From Pelargonium cotyledonis (taxonomy: Eukaryota > Streptophyta > Magnoliopsida > Geraniales > Geraniaceae): 24,301 nt of DNA. The stretch is from assembly GCA_036897625.1 (NCBI GenBank), contig JAYMTA010000777.1, positions 1 to 24,301 of the forward strand. Direction: 5' to 3'. How positions within the stretch are numbered: the stretch's first letter is position 1; every line of letters begins with the position of its first letter. Of the stretch, positions 1-10,900 are shown piece after piece. The notes beneath the pieces were generated by a model, which was given only the letters and a program-made list of their open reading frames with translations, ran no database searches and was not told where the DNA came from. A program made the translations under genes and the position numbers.

Positions 1-117
1 AGGGATAAGGTTAGTATGGGAAGAACAACAATATAATAAATTAAAAATAGAAACAAGACACTCATTGTAAGACAAAAAATTTAAACAAAGAAGACACTCA
101 TTTTGAGACGGAGGGAG
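1..117 (-). mobile_element. Stowaway-like MITE, truncated by the window start
   Basis: The reverse complement of this stretch begins CTCCCTCCGTCTCAAAATG and runs on almost collinearly with the complete element at 15695-15946, through the second ATGAGTGTCTTGTTTC block and the CTTCCCATA block. It ends in GGAGGGAG followed by TA at 118-119, the target dinucleotide of Stowaway (Tc1/mariner) MITEs. The other end lies outside the window, so length and intactness are unknown. It is non-coding. Confidence 0.8.
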
Positions 118-119
118 TA

Positions 120-1073
120 TATTTTATGTGAATTGAACCTGTAATAGACGGTTCGGGTTTCGATGTCCATTTAGCCGGGTCCAAACAAAAAGAAGTATAG
201 TTATTTTTGGAGTAATTAAATTCCTGAAAATGTGATTCTGGCGTTTGATCCAAGATCTTCTCAGAAAAATAGTAAGAGCATTGGACCATGAAAACAGGTT
301 CAGACATTTCCAAATTTAATTTTATTTAGCTTTCTGGTTCTTACCAAAACAGATTTGAGAATGAATATAAGGTACTGCATTTAGTTTCATACATGTGTTT
401 ATTTTCTGAATCTACATGCATCAATATTTTATATGTTTCTCATCAATTACATGTTTACATTTTCAGAAATGTGAAATTAGATTATGTAATTTATAATTTT
501 GGGTCTTCAATAGATTTACCAATTCTGATTGAAAAAAAGGAGAATTTGAGTGAAAGATTCGAAAGAGTTTTGTTAAAATGATTCATTTTGCTGACCCAAT
601 TTTGTTTGTAAAATGACTTGATTGTTGTTATACCATTTCGAAGCATGTTGGTATCATTGAAATCATGTTTTCCCTCAAGATGAATTTGGATCATAATGCC
701 GTCTAGGTCAAAATCGAGGAGCTTTTTATGGCAAATGTTTGATTTTGACTAACATTTCCCGTGTTAACTTATGTATTTTTGATGTGACATTAGAAATTGG
801 AACTAATATCTAATGGATGCTAATGTAGGCTATTTGGTCGAGTTTTAATCATTGAGACCGTTTTGGCGTGACATTAGTTCAAAAACCCAACTTGGTCAGG
901 TTCTGATAGTTCATGGACCATTTTGGTTGTTTATCCTTTTGTTTTTGTCTTTTCGAGTTCATGCCAAGATCATAAGATTAGTTAAAGCTTGACGATTGCC
1001 ATTGATGCGAAATATGGGCACTCTTTTGTTTCCAGTTTCTGCTGCAAGTTTTGGTAATAATAACATTTAAGAG
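120..1073 (+). promoter_or_regulatory. Upstream region and 5' leader of the PFK5-like gene
   Basis: About 950 bases with no convincing gene. It is AT-rich with scattered short ORFs on both strands that show no recognisable domain. It must hold the promoter and leader of the phosphofructokinase gene beginning at 1074, but I see no clear TATA box at a useful distance. The last 70 bases contain a short upstream ORF, listed separately. Confidence 0.4.
1005..1070 (+). other. Upstream ORF, 21 codons, in frame with the PFK5-like start
   Basis: An ATG at 1005 opens a 21-codon frame that stops at TAA 1068-1070. One codon (GAG) later comes the ATG I use for the phosphofructokinase. The uORF is in the same frame as the main ORF, so the leader would encode a short peptide and then the main protein with a single stop between them. 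A second ATG in the same frame lies at 1014. It counts as a uORF only if transcription starts upstream of 1005, which the sequence alone does not show. Confidence 0.4.
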
Positions 1074-4000
1074 ATGGCATTGGTTTCATCATTTTCTGCT
1101 GTTGATGTTGTTCACCCTGTGAAACACGGTTTGAATCAACCAAGATTCTCGAGATTGAGAGGATTTTTGAGGAAGAAGCGGTTCAATTTGGCAAGAGTTA
1201 CCAGAAGCCAAGAGATTGACTGCACTGATCCAGATTGGAAAAGACGGTTTCAAAGCGAGTTCGAGACAAGATTCAACTTGCCTCACCTGAGGGATGTAGT
1301 TGACATAAAGCCAAGACGAACAACGTTTTTCCTTGAAAGTAGGTAAGATATTAATATTTTCTTAATGCATCGATCGATGTTTTGATTACTACTCTAGTTC
1401 ACTGAGAATTGGTAGTAACCATATATGCACAAAAAACGCTGAGTTTAGACTGATGGTGCTTATCTTGTTTGTATGTATCAGAGGTCTTCATACACATGGT
1501 AATGATGCAGAGGGTCGGGAATATGATTATGTTGATGAAGATGATCGTGCACTCATGAAGGTGTGTTATGCCATATCATGAAATTAGTAAAATGTCTGAA
1601 TGTTATATATACACATAAATGTTAAAAGAAATTGTATCTATCAGGTTATTAAGTACTCTTCGGTAGATTCTGCCGGAGCTGAATGCATTGATCCCGACTG
1701 CACATGGGTGGAGCAATGGTACAATACTGTTACTTTCTTGCTGTTCTTCACATTGTAACTTTATCTCTTCGAGTTTTAGCGTGTTTAATTGCGTGACCGA
1801 GTGCTTGTCTGGTAAGTCTAGAGATTTTGAGAAATGTCTATTATAGTTTGGTTCAACCTTATCAGTTCATAGTTTGGGTCTACTAGGGTGCATCGAGCAG
1901 GACCACGAAAACAGATATATTTTGAACCCGAAGAGGTTAAGGCTGGAATCATTACCTGCGGGGGACTCTGTCCCGGTCTCAATGATGTCATTAGACAGGT
2001 TTGTAAATTCATATATTGAAATTATATAAAGTGATTCTGATGCGTCTTCAGCATTAACACCTACACGTGTTTTATGTTTGTGCAGATTGTTCTTACCCTT
2101 GAACTGTATGGAGTAAAGAAAATTGCCGGTATCCAATACGGTTACCGTGGACTTCTAGATCAGGATTTACCCGAGATTTCAGTAAGAGATCGATGTCTCC
2201 TCGTGTCATTGAATGGCATAGACGTATATTTAGTGCACAACGATTAATGTTCATGTTACCATTTCAATGTTCGTTTAGACATTTTCACCATCAGTGTCCA
2301 ATATTTCCATTTCCCCACGTAACTTTGTGCACTTAGTACTTTTTCCCTTATTTGGTAGCGTCGTGTTCTTCTCCAGCTTTCTCGCGAAGTGGTGCAAAAC
2401 ATCAATCTTGGCGGTGGAAGTTTGCTCGGAGTTTCTCGTGGAGGTTCTAATATCAACGGCATGGTGGATAGCATACAAGTATACATATGTTGCATTAATA
2501 TCTGCTCACCGCTTCTTATTTTTCAGTCTGTTGAGAACCAACTCAGCTAAAAGTTTAATCTGATTTTTGAAACGTGCAAGCCCATTTTCGCTATATATTC
2601 TAACACTATATATCAACAACTGACCTGACATACGGTTGTCTTCATTAGGCCAGGAAGATTGATATGCTTTTCATTCTTGGTGGCAACGGCACACACGCCG
2701 GAGCAAATGAAATTCACAATGAGGTATCATATAAACTTTCGATTTTCTTATATATAGTTTTCTGTCGCATTCTGATATTAACAGTTTCACGTGTAGTGTC
2801 GTAGGAGGAAGATGAAAGTATCGATAGTATGCGTCCCGAAAACAATTGATAACGATATTCTTTTCATCGACAAAACCTTTGGATTCGACACTGCTGTGGA
2901 AGAAGCTCAGCGACCAATTAATTCTGCTTACATTGAGGTAATAACAGAAAATCTAAGTGCACAAACCTCATTGCACAAATATATGTGAAGACTAAATGAG
3001 CATGCTCGTAGCGCAAAAACTCGAACATAAATCAGTACGAAAAATAGAAACGTCTTTACACATTTTCATAGTCAGCATGCTATTTTCAACTTTTCGCATA
3101 TATTTGTGCACTTAGGCGCTTCTTGAGGTAATTGCCAGCGTGTGTGTTCGTAGTTGTTCAGCTCAATACCCTTTTGATGCATTCAGGCTCGTAGCGCGTA
3201 TAATGGCATTGGCCTCGTGAAGGTGATGGGAAGAAGCAGCGGGTTTTTAGCCATGCACGCATCACTCGCATGCGGGCAAATCGACATTTGTTTGATTCCT
3301 GAGGTAAAGCCCTGATCTAATCGTCCCTTGTGTTGGGAAATTATTCTAAAAGCTTCATGTCCATAGGGATGATCTACCCTTAGAGATGTCGTGACAGTTG
3401 CCTCCACTGTTTTCTTATTCGTCTTCGTGTTTTTTATTTGCCCCATTAATGTTACATTAAAGTTCTGAATCCGTCTCTGCCTGTTCAGGTACCCTTCAAC
3501 TTAGAGGGACCTTTTGGTGTCTTGAAGCATTTAGAGCATCTAATAAAAACTAAAGGTTCAGCTTTGGTTTGTGTGGCTGAAGGAGCAGGACAAGTGAGTA
3601 TATATAGTAGTCAAGTAGACCTGGCAATTTGGATCCAAACACATGTGCACCTGAATTCTAGGTTCAAATTGCACAAAACACACCTGATCCAGTTTTGGGT
3701 CAAGTTGGACAAATTCACATGTTTTGCACTGAAAACCCGAAACTTTATATAAAACATGCACCCCTTGTGGGTCGGGTTGGAATAAGTCCTTTTCTACACG
3801 AACATGATCTGGAATCTGAATTGTCAGCTCTAATCTTTAGTTTTTGCATATGTTGAGGTTTCGGTTCCATTTTTAACGTTAGAATTTACTGTTACCCTAT
3901 GTTGACATACAATAACTCAGGATTTGCTAGAGAAGTCGAATATGACTGATGCGTCGGGGAACGCTGTGCTTGGAGATATTGGTGTGCACATCCAACATCA

Positions 4001-5659
4001 GGTCTGGTTTATGTGTTTTGAATTGGCAGTATTAGGTCTACAGTGAAGAAGCGTTTGGATTAAAAAAAAATTAGAAAGACAATGACAACACGAAAGTACT
4101 CTCATTTCTATTCCAGTTCTTGACTCTCACTCACGAACAAAAATTCTAATCCAAGATTACGATACAAGATAGTAAAAATGTATATACGTCGTTGACAGAT
4201 AAAAAAGCATTTTGAGGAGATGGGCATGCCCGCTGATGTTAAGTACATTGATCCGACGTACATGATTAGAGCTTGTCGTGCCAATGCTTCAGACGCTATC
4301 CTCTGCACTATTCTTGGCCAAAATGCTGTAAGTTTAAGCTACTAGAAGACATTTACCTATTATGGTCCTTCCATTCATGACTTAAATTTGTGCATATATA
4401 TCCTCTCGCATGATGATAATTGTTTAGTTGTTTTGGCTATAAAAATTAGACCAAACGGATTAAACGTTAGCAATGTCTTCTTCTCTACGTGTAAGAATGA
4501 CTTGGATTAAGTTAAGCTCATAACAATTAATAAAGTGATGAATGTATTGAAGAACGACGAATAACACCAACTAACCTTCATGTTGGTCTTGATAACGAAA
4601 CTAATTTGATGCGATTGATCAGACTAAATCAATTTCAAAGTTGCAATTTGTATACTTGCAAACATCTAGAATTACAAATTTCACCACCAAGAACTTGAGA
4701 TAGAAGAATGAACACGTTAACTGAAAACTAATGTTGATGCACTATAGTCCAACTCGGACATGAGAGATAGAATCTCCCTACAGAATCATGGGACAACAAA
4801 AATAATGTAGAGAATGAGAGTAGAAAAGTCTAACCCTTTCTCCATCTAAGAAGAGAGTATTTATACTCACAAATGAAGCTTGTCACATGTCGTGTGATTG
4901 GTTGTTGGCGAAATGCGAGCGGTCTACTTCGGGTTTCACTTGTGTGCCTGAGTTTTAGCCTTAAGACGCGTCCTCTGGGAGTTTCAAGTGATAGTGAGTG
5001 CCTTTGTATGCCTTTCAAGCACCGCGGGATAAAGTGGAGCTCCTAGGAGCATCCACCACTTCGGGTAGTGACGTCCTAGTGTCCTACCATGGGGAGAAGA
5101 AGTTTAGGTGGTGACTCAGCGAGGCGGGTGATCTTACAGGTGACCCGACGATGTAGGAAAACTCGGTGATAACTTGATGAGAGACCTTTTGCATGGCCTT
5201 TCGACATGGTAGTCTTTTGTGGAGACTAAGTAAAAAGGACATGTAAGGAGCACTTCTCCCGGCATGGTAGCCTCTCTAGTTGCCTTAACTCTTATGGATG
5301 AAGGGTGCACAAGGGCAAGAATGCGATTCTCATTCCGAGATGCGTGTGTCAAACCAAACACCAAACTCTTAAGTTGTCTAAACCTAAACATTAACCGATA
5401 TTAGTATATCAAGTGATGCTAGTCTTCGCAGCCTCTTACGTGTATTCAAATGATGACGAGAAGGCACTTTTTATGATATATGCAGGTGCATGGTGCATAT
5501 GCAGGATATAGTGGGATAACAGTAGGAACATGCAACAACCATCATGTGTATTTCCCAATATCACAAGTGATTGGGTCTCCCAAATATGTAGATCCCCATA
5601 GCCGCATGTGGCATAGGTGCTTGACTTCTACCGGTCAACCCGACTTCCCTGAATATTGA
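1074..5659 (+). CDS. PFK5: ATP-dependent 6-phosphofructokinase, chloroplast, PFK5 type (13 exons)
   Basis: Phosphorylates fructose 6-phosphate to fructose 1,6-bisphosphate in plastid glycolysis. Predicted exons: 1074-1342, 1482-1560, 1645-1718, 1887-1998, 2086-2181, 2377-2478, 2649-2723, 2797-2937, 3187-3303, 3489-3593, 3921-4001, 4199-4327, 5486-5659. They sum to 1554 nt, keep one frame and give 517 aa ending in TGA. Residues 1 to about 45 are rich in Ser, Arg and Lys without acidic residues up to there, as expected of a transit peptide. Visible motifs are CGGLCPG (165-171, nucleotide binding), GGNGTHAG (255-262, Gly258 at the ATP/PPi-determining position), PKTIDND (283-289, catalytic Asp287), MGR (330-332) and GAGQ (387-390). 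The N-terminal DPDW block and the Cys130/Cys135 pair (CIDPDC) match Arabidopsis PFK5 as I remember it; that pair is reported as its thioredoxin-responsive disulfide. Oddities are Pro309 and Cys281 in conserved blocks and a 1158-nt last intron. Family call is firm; exact first splice junctions are less so. Confidence 0.93.
3594..3920. repeat. PFK5 intron 10 with repeat-like text
   Basis: This 327-nt intron contains phrases such as ACCTGATCCAGTTTTGGGTC and GGGTCGGGTTGG. Similar wording (CAACCTGATCCAAAC, CGGGTCTA) occurs at about 22740-22770. The likeness suggests decayed copies of one dispersed plant repeat, but I could not define ends or a target duplication. Confidence 0.25.
4480..5400 (-). 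mobile_element. Possible LTR-like fragment, antisense, inside PFK5 intron 12
   Basis: Intron 12 (4328-5485) is far longer than the other introns, and its middle is unusually GC-rich between about 4880 and 5350. Read on the minus strand it has a clean TATAAATA box (4858-4865), then a pyrimidine-rich stretch. Near 4590-4605 there is a weak resemblance to the TGGTATCAGAGC primer-binding site of plant LTR retrotransposons (about 9 of 14 matches by eye). That order (GC-rich U3, TATA, R/U5, primer site) fits an LTR. I could not find TG...CA ends or a 5-bp duplication, and no gag or pol coding is present. The limits are approximate. Confidence 0.35.
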
Positions 5660-6253
5660 CAACCCGAGTTTCAAATACATGTCAACCGCCCATCCTGTTC
5701 AAGTTGGATGTCCAAATTTAAGCAACCCGGGAGGCCCATGATTACGCGTTGATTCATTGGTAGAGATCTTACTAATTGGCATTCATGTTACTCTCACGTT
5801 GGAGACAAATATCATACTTGACAAAGATTTTACAAAAATCGTCAGAGATTTACTTTATACGATTGTATATGAATTCTATTGCTATCCGTTTTTTACTATT
5901 TGATATGAGATCTTACTCTCAAATATGAAGTGAATTTCGATACTGATTTTTGTTACATTATAAATTCTTCAATGTTAATGCAGTTATTTCTTCATTGGTT
6001 CTGATAAAGAAATATCACTAAATTTGAAATCAATTGCCTGACATTGACAACAGTTTCTCAACAACTGCAATGAGTGCACTACTAAGCCACATGCATTAAA
6101 AATGTGCTTCATCTGTTTAAAAAATAGTGTCATATTTATATGTATTTTTTATTTCAAAATAAGGATCTTATTTATGGAAGACCAATTATACATGAATTAT
6201 CAATACAATCTATATTATAAATTTGTAACTCTTTTTCGGTTTTATACGATGGA

Positions 6254-6329
6254 GTTCCTGAGCGGGCCCGCGCACTCGCGGTTGGCACCTTTAAACTATT
6301 TTACCACACTCAGACTAATCTCCACTCGC
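6254..6329 (-). repeat. Antisense copy of a SINE 3' tail
   Basis: The reverse complement contains GATTAGTCTGAGTGTGGTAA, then TTTAAAGGTGCCAACCGCGA, then GCGGGCCCGCTCAGGAAC. It aligns almost without gaps to 23045-23122 inside the SINE near the right end of the window. Similarity fades outside these limits: the tRNA-like head of the other copy is not recognisable here. It is either a 5'-truncated SINE or a different SINE (or LINE) family sharing the same 3' tail. Confidence 0.7.
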
Positions 6330-6536
6330 CCCACTGTCAGCGCACTAAGCGGTAGGGGCCTGGTCCAATGAGTTTTTTCCATCCACAAACTCCAACCTCT
6401 TGCCCAAAGAATGTGTAGTGCTGAACCAACTACGTCAACCCATTGGGATATAATTTTGTAACTTTTATGTTAGTTACAATACATGTGCATGAACATAATG
6501 TAAAATTATACAACATTGACCTACTTTTATTTTTTT

Positions 6537-6564
6537 CTCAAAATAATATAATAATTATTTTGAG
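6537..6564. repeat. Perfect 11-bp inverted repeat (small hairpin)
   Basis: CTCAAAATAAT (6537-6547) and its exact reverse complement (6554-6564) flank a 6-base AT loop, and GGAGTA follows directly. The TTTTGAGGGAGTA text recalls the end of the Stowaway-like elements, so this may be a heavily eroded MITE end. A functional role is not indicated. Confidence 0.35.
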
Positions 6565-7647
6565 GGAGTAATGTACATTATCTCCAAGTTGTATTAATTA
6601 AACATTAACATTTTAATACTATTAATTTTGAAAAATTACGCATTGGCCTCAGGAACAAAATCAAATTTGCATGAAATCTAAAGTCTTTATTGCATGAACA
6701 ATATTATTAAGAATGTTGGAACAATTGCATTTAGTTGAGAATAATTCTAGAAAGGGTCTTTAGTACATATTTCAAAATGTGTGATCATATAAAATCAATA
6801 CTACATGATTTGTGTCACAATTTTATTGTTTTTTTTATAAATAAAATAAGGGATTTTTGTTATGATGATCAAAATTTATACAAGACCAAAACATAAACAT
6901 CTCTATTAAGAGAAGTAGAAATTAATCCAAATCCATAAACAGTTTTTATAATCATTTGTATCATAAAAGAAATAAAACTAATATGGAATCAAATTTGCGA
7001 ACAAACATACTCTAATATGTACTTTTGTAAGTTTGAATAGTGTAAAACATATTTCATATTAACAGACAATTCTTTCGCCTAAACATATTACACAAACATA
7101 TGAAACCCGATTCAAAATCTATAACACCACTCATTTTAAGTCCAAATTTCCTTTTAGGTCCCCACTCATTTGAAGTCATATTCAAGTTAAGTGTTTTTCA
7201 AATTAAAAAAAATAAGTAAATAAAAATAGGCACAAATTTAAATTGTAAACTCTTTTTTTTTTTTAAATGTGTAAACTTTTAAAAAGCAAACCCTTACCTT
7301 AATTTTTTATAAATATATATAAATAAAAAAAACATTCCATTTATGGAAACTTTTTGAACCAAACAATCCAAAAAGAATAATATTAATTAAATAATTAATT
7401 TTCTGTCACATTAAATGTGCCATTTTCTTATTGGTGTTTCTTCCACCTCAGACAAAGACACCGCCAAATCGTACTGCAATCCAGTTTTGGCATCATCAAA
7501 TTTCCAGATTTACCCTCCAGCGTTCTGCACAACTTGTGCACAACTGCCTCCCAAGCGGGGGTATTTTCGTCAAAAAGAACAAAACATGCCGGACATGAAA
7601 CGACCGGATTCAAATCCAATTTTATAAACCATTTTCAGATCCGCTCC

Positions 7648-7655
7648 TATAAATA
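7648..7655 (+). promoter_or_regulatory. TATA box of the MEL2-like gene
   Basis: TATAAATA lies about 260 bases upstream of the chosen start codon. A CT-rich stretch follows it at about 7680-7715, typical of plant transcription starts and leaders. Transcription would begin near 7680. A TAGGGTTT (telo-box-like) motif lies in the leader at 7891-7898. Confidence 0.6.
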
Positions 7656-7716
7656 CTCGCAGCGTGTTCTTCACTGAAAGCTTCTGCTCTTTTTCCCTCT
7701 CCACTCCTCTACTCTC

Positions 7717-7777
7717 ATGGCGACGAAGCTTTTTCAGAGAATCCCATATTTGCACTGAAAACATGGCTATGCGCTAG
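7717..7777 (+). other. Two upstream ORFs in the MEL2-like leader
   Basis: Downstream of the TATA box an ATG at 7717 opens a 13-codon frame closed by TGA at 7756-7758. A second ATG at 7763 opens a four-codon frame closed by TAG at 7775-7777. Both precede the main ATG at 7910 and would sit in the mature leader if transcription starts near 7680. Such uORFs commonly lower translation of the main ORF; that effect is inference here. Confidence 0.5.
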
Positions 7778-7909
7778 GGTCTGATTGATCTGGTTACTTG
7801 TGTGCCACGCTTTGGTTCTGTTCTGTGAGCTTCTTCTGCGAAAGTGCTGTGCTGTGACGTGACATTTGATCGATTTTGGAGGTGAACTGCTAGGGTTTTG
7901 ATCGGGAAG

Positions 7910-10900
7910 ATGGATCTGGTGCGAGCCTCTCTGTGAACTTTGATTTGATTCTTCAGTTTTCACTGGAAATGAATGACTTGCTTGTTTTTGTGAAACGATT
8001 GGACTGATCAACAATTTTCTCGCCTCGTGTCACGATTTTCTTGAGGTTTCTGGGAAAGCGTGACATTTTCTGGCCTTCTTTTTCTCTGAAAAGGTTCTTC
8101 GTCGCTTTGTTGAGTCAGCGTGGAAAATGTTTGTTGTGCTTCACGTTTACTCTATTTTTCTCCTACGGTTTGGTTGCAGGTGAATGAAATAATTAGCAGG
8201 TTCGATCTCTCTAAGATCTTCAACTCGGCTTCAATTTGTTCTTATTCTCCGTACAAAGCTGAAAATGCTTCTCCGAGTAAAAACAACAATAAGCTTCTGA
8301 GCTTCCAAGCCAGAGAGGCTGGCATGGCTGCTGAGGCGGAAAGGAGCGTCATAGAATCGATCTGGCAAGACGACAAAGGTCGGCTCATCAGTTACGCAAC
8401 GTTACTCTCGCCGAAGGACTCGGCGGAGCCTCTGGATCGCTGCATTGTATCGGCGCTCCTCCGTTTCTGCTGTACTCTAGATTCCGTCGAGTGCGCCGCG
8501 GCGCTGATCAACGGCGAGCTAGGGGCGGTTCCTCTTCTGAACGAGATGGACGAGACAGGGCGGTCGGTTCTGCACGTGGCGGCGGAGATGCAAGCCGCGA
8601 GGTGTGTTGAGTTGCTGCTCCGGAAGCGTGCTCGTACGGATCTCAAGACAAAGGATGGACGCGCACACCTTGCCCTGGAGCTGTCTCTGTCTAGCCTAAG
8701 GTAGGTTCAAAAATCGCGTCGTTTTCATTTGATCATTATAGGTAAAAGCTGGCCTCTTTTTTTCGAGACGACTGAAAACATTTCTGTATATGGAAAGTTT
8801 GCTTTTATGAGTCCTCACGATTTTATTTCTCCATCACTCTTTATCTGAAATTTTTGTCCTCATCCTCGCTTCAGGATGGAGGTGACCTGGAGTCCGGACG
8901 AGTCGTCCATTGAAGATTTGATCGTTCTCTTAAGCGAGAAGGTTTGATTTTATTTTCTTCATTATTCGACTTTGATCAAACAATTTTTTTTCTTTTTCTC
9001 ACCAGCCAAACAGATCTTAGGGTTTGAATTTGTTAATGCTGATTAAGAATCTATTTTGACCACTGATTGTAGGATTTGACCGCGTTAAGACTTCTTAGCG
9101 AGAAAACGAAAGAAACCGCTGAGGTGGCGTACGCGAACGCCATCGGAGGATGTATGGTTTCTCTAGCTGCGTTGCTTATAGTGGCCACAGAGAAGGTTAA
9201 CGAGTCGATCTTGGAGTTGCGTGACGGCGACTCTGGTACTAAAGAGAATACCACCGTATACGAATGTGTGATCAGAGAGGCGTTGTCTCTGGGCCGCGGT
9301 GAATTGACACCGTCCATAGCAGCCAAACGGAACTCCGCTCCGACGCAGACCGAAATCGCCGAGAAAAGGAAGCTCTTGCTTCGAGAGATCGAGCTGCTTC
9401 AGCTTTTTGGGGCTGTTGCCCAAAGCGTTAGTCCAGACAAGAAGATGACTCCTCCATTGATCCGTGCAGCTCAGGTGAGGAGCAGATTGAGTTTCTTTAC
9501 TGTGCCTTTACCTCGATTTTGATGGCCATGATTGATAGGTTCGTTACATGTCGTATCGATTACCATTTCTTTATTGTTTCTGGCATCATGCGCATAGCAC
9601 GTGCAGTATTGTTCGACTTGTACATGAACTTATATGGGGCCCAATAAGTCTGCTTTGGTATTCATGAGCATAAATGATTAGAAAACTATAGGCCAAGGGC
9701 CCACTGTGTAGATATTGTCCCTGACTCCCATTACTATGTTAAGGTTTCATTGTCTTTCATCATTCACATGCATTCATTGGTCCCTTGTAGGTCAGTTTAG
9801 TAATCAAATTATGTAATCTCAGAAGAAAACTTGAGCTTGCAAGAAGATGAAACAAACAGAAGACATGAACTGCACAGTGCTGAAACAGACATTATATATG
9901 TAATCAGCAAGGAGGGTCATTTCTGGGTTTTGTTATGACATACTAATTGGAAGTTTTTGCCATTCTTATAGGCTGGGGATGAAACAATTGGCCAGATGCT
10001 TCTGAAGACGAACATAGATGTAAATGACACAGATGCTGAAGGAAACTCTGCTCTTCACTGGTCCCTCAAGGCATCTAAGAGCTCCTCTCCCCAGCAGATG
10101 AAGTCTCTGTTGCACTCACACACACACACACACACACAATTGCCTTTCTTTTAGCTAGAGAAACACTTCTCCTTTTACTTAATATTGTCTTCTTGTTCTC
10201 AGAATTATGAACCTTCTTCTGAGGCAAGGTGCGAGAGTGAACCAAAAGAATATGTTGGGTTTAACTGCAGTTCATATTGCTGCTGCTAATGGAAATTCAG
10301 AGGCACTTCAGGTATGGTTGTAATGTAACTTGTATATCCTTGGGGGGTTTCTTTTCCAAATTTGTTTCTTATGTGGAGTCTTTTTGGTAACTAATAGTAA
10401 GTTCCATGTATTTGAGGTGGGAATTATTGTAACATTGAACTTGTAGGTTCTTCTGTGGGAAGACCCAGATACTGTCAACTATAAAACAGAAACAAAGGAA
10501 ACCCCCCTATTTTTTGCGGTGAAGAATGATCATATAGACTGTGCTGAGCTTCTTCTGCAACGTGGAGCAAACAGCGAAGTCCTCAATTTGCGGTAAGAAA
10601 CAATAAGATCATTTACATCAAGCCCATTTGTCCTATTATTTTTCTTGATGCAAACTCTTTAGATTCAATTCCAAATACTCACCATTTCTTATGCTTGATA
10701 TGTACTGACTGTGGTGATCTCTAGACGGCAAAGATCTATAGACTTGGCAAGCTCACAAGATATGCGCTTCATGCTTAATCCAATCAATATCAACCTGAGT
10801 AAGTGTAATCAAACAAACCACAGTTGTCCTACTAAACTTCTAACTTTTGATTGGGACAAACAAAGTAGAAAAGTTTCACTTAATTATTGGGACACCAAAA

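Larger units (their letters stand above)
5660..7640. other. Intergenic region between the PFK5-like and MEL2-like genes
   Basis: No gene is supported here. The first few hundred bases should be the PFK5 3' UTR. The rest is strongly AT-rich, with homopolymer A and T runs (for example around 7200-7330). It holds an antisense SINE-tail copy (6254-6329) and a small perfect hairpin (6537-6564). ORFs of up to 89 aa in this stretch show no known motif, and one overlaps the SINE tail. The end, from about 7400, is the MEL2-like promoter. Confidence 0.6.

Noticed and set aside
6102..6371. 89-aa plus-strand ORF in the PFK5-MEL2 spacer
   Set aside because: It runs over AT-rich DNA into the antisense SINE tail and has no recognisable domain.
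8120..8179. ATG at 8120 as the MEL2 start, reading unspliced into exon 2
   Set aside because: The stretch just before 8180 is a good intron end (TTGGTTGCAG), and the 20 residues encoded look like translated intron. The frame is shared only by chance.
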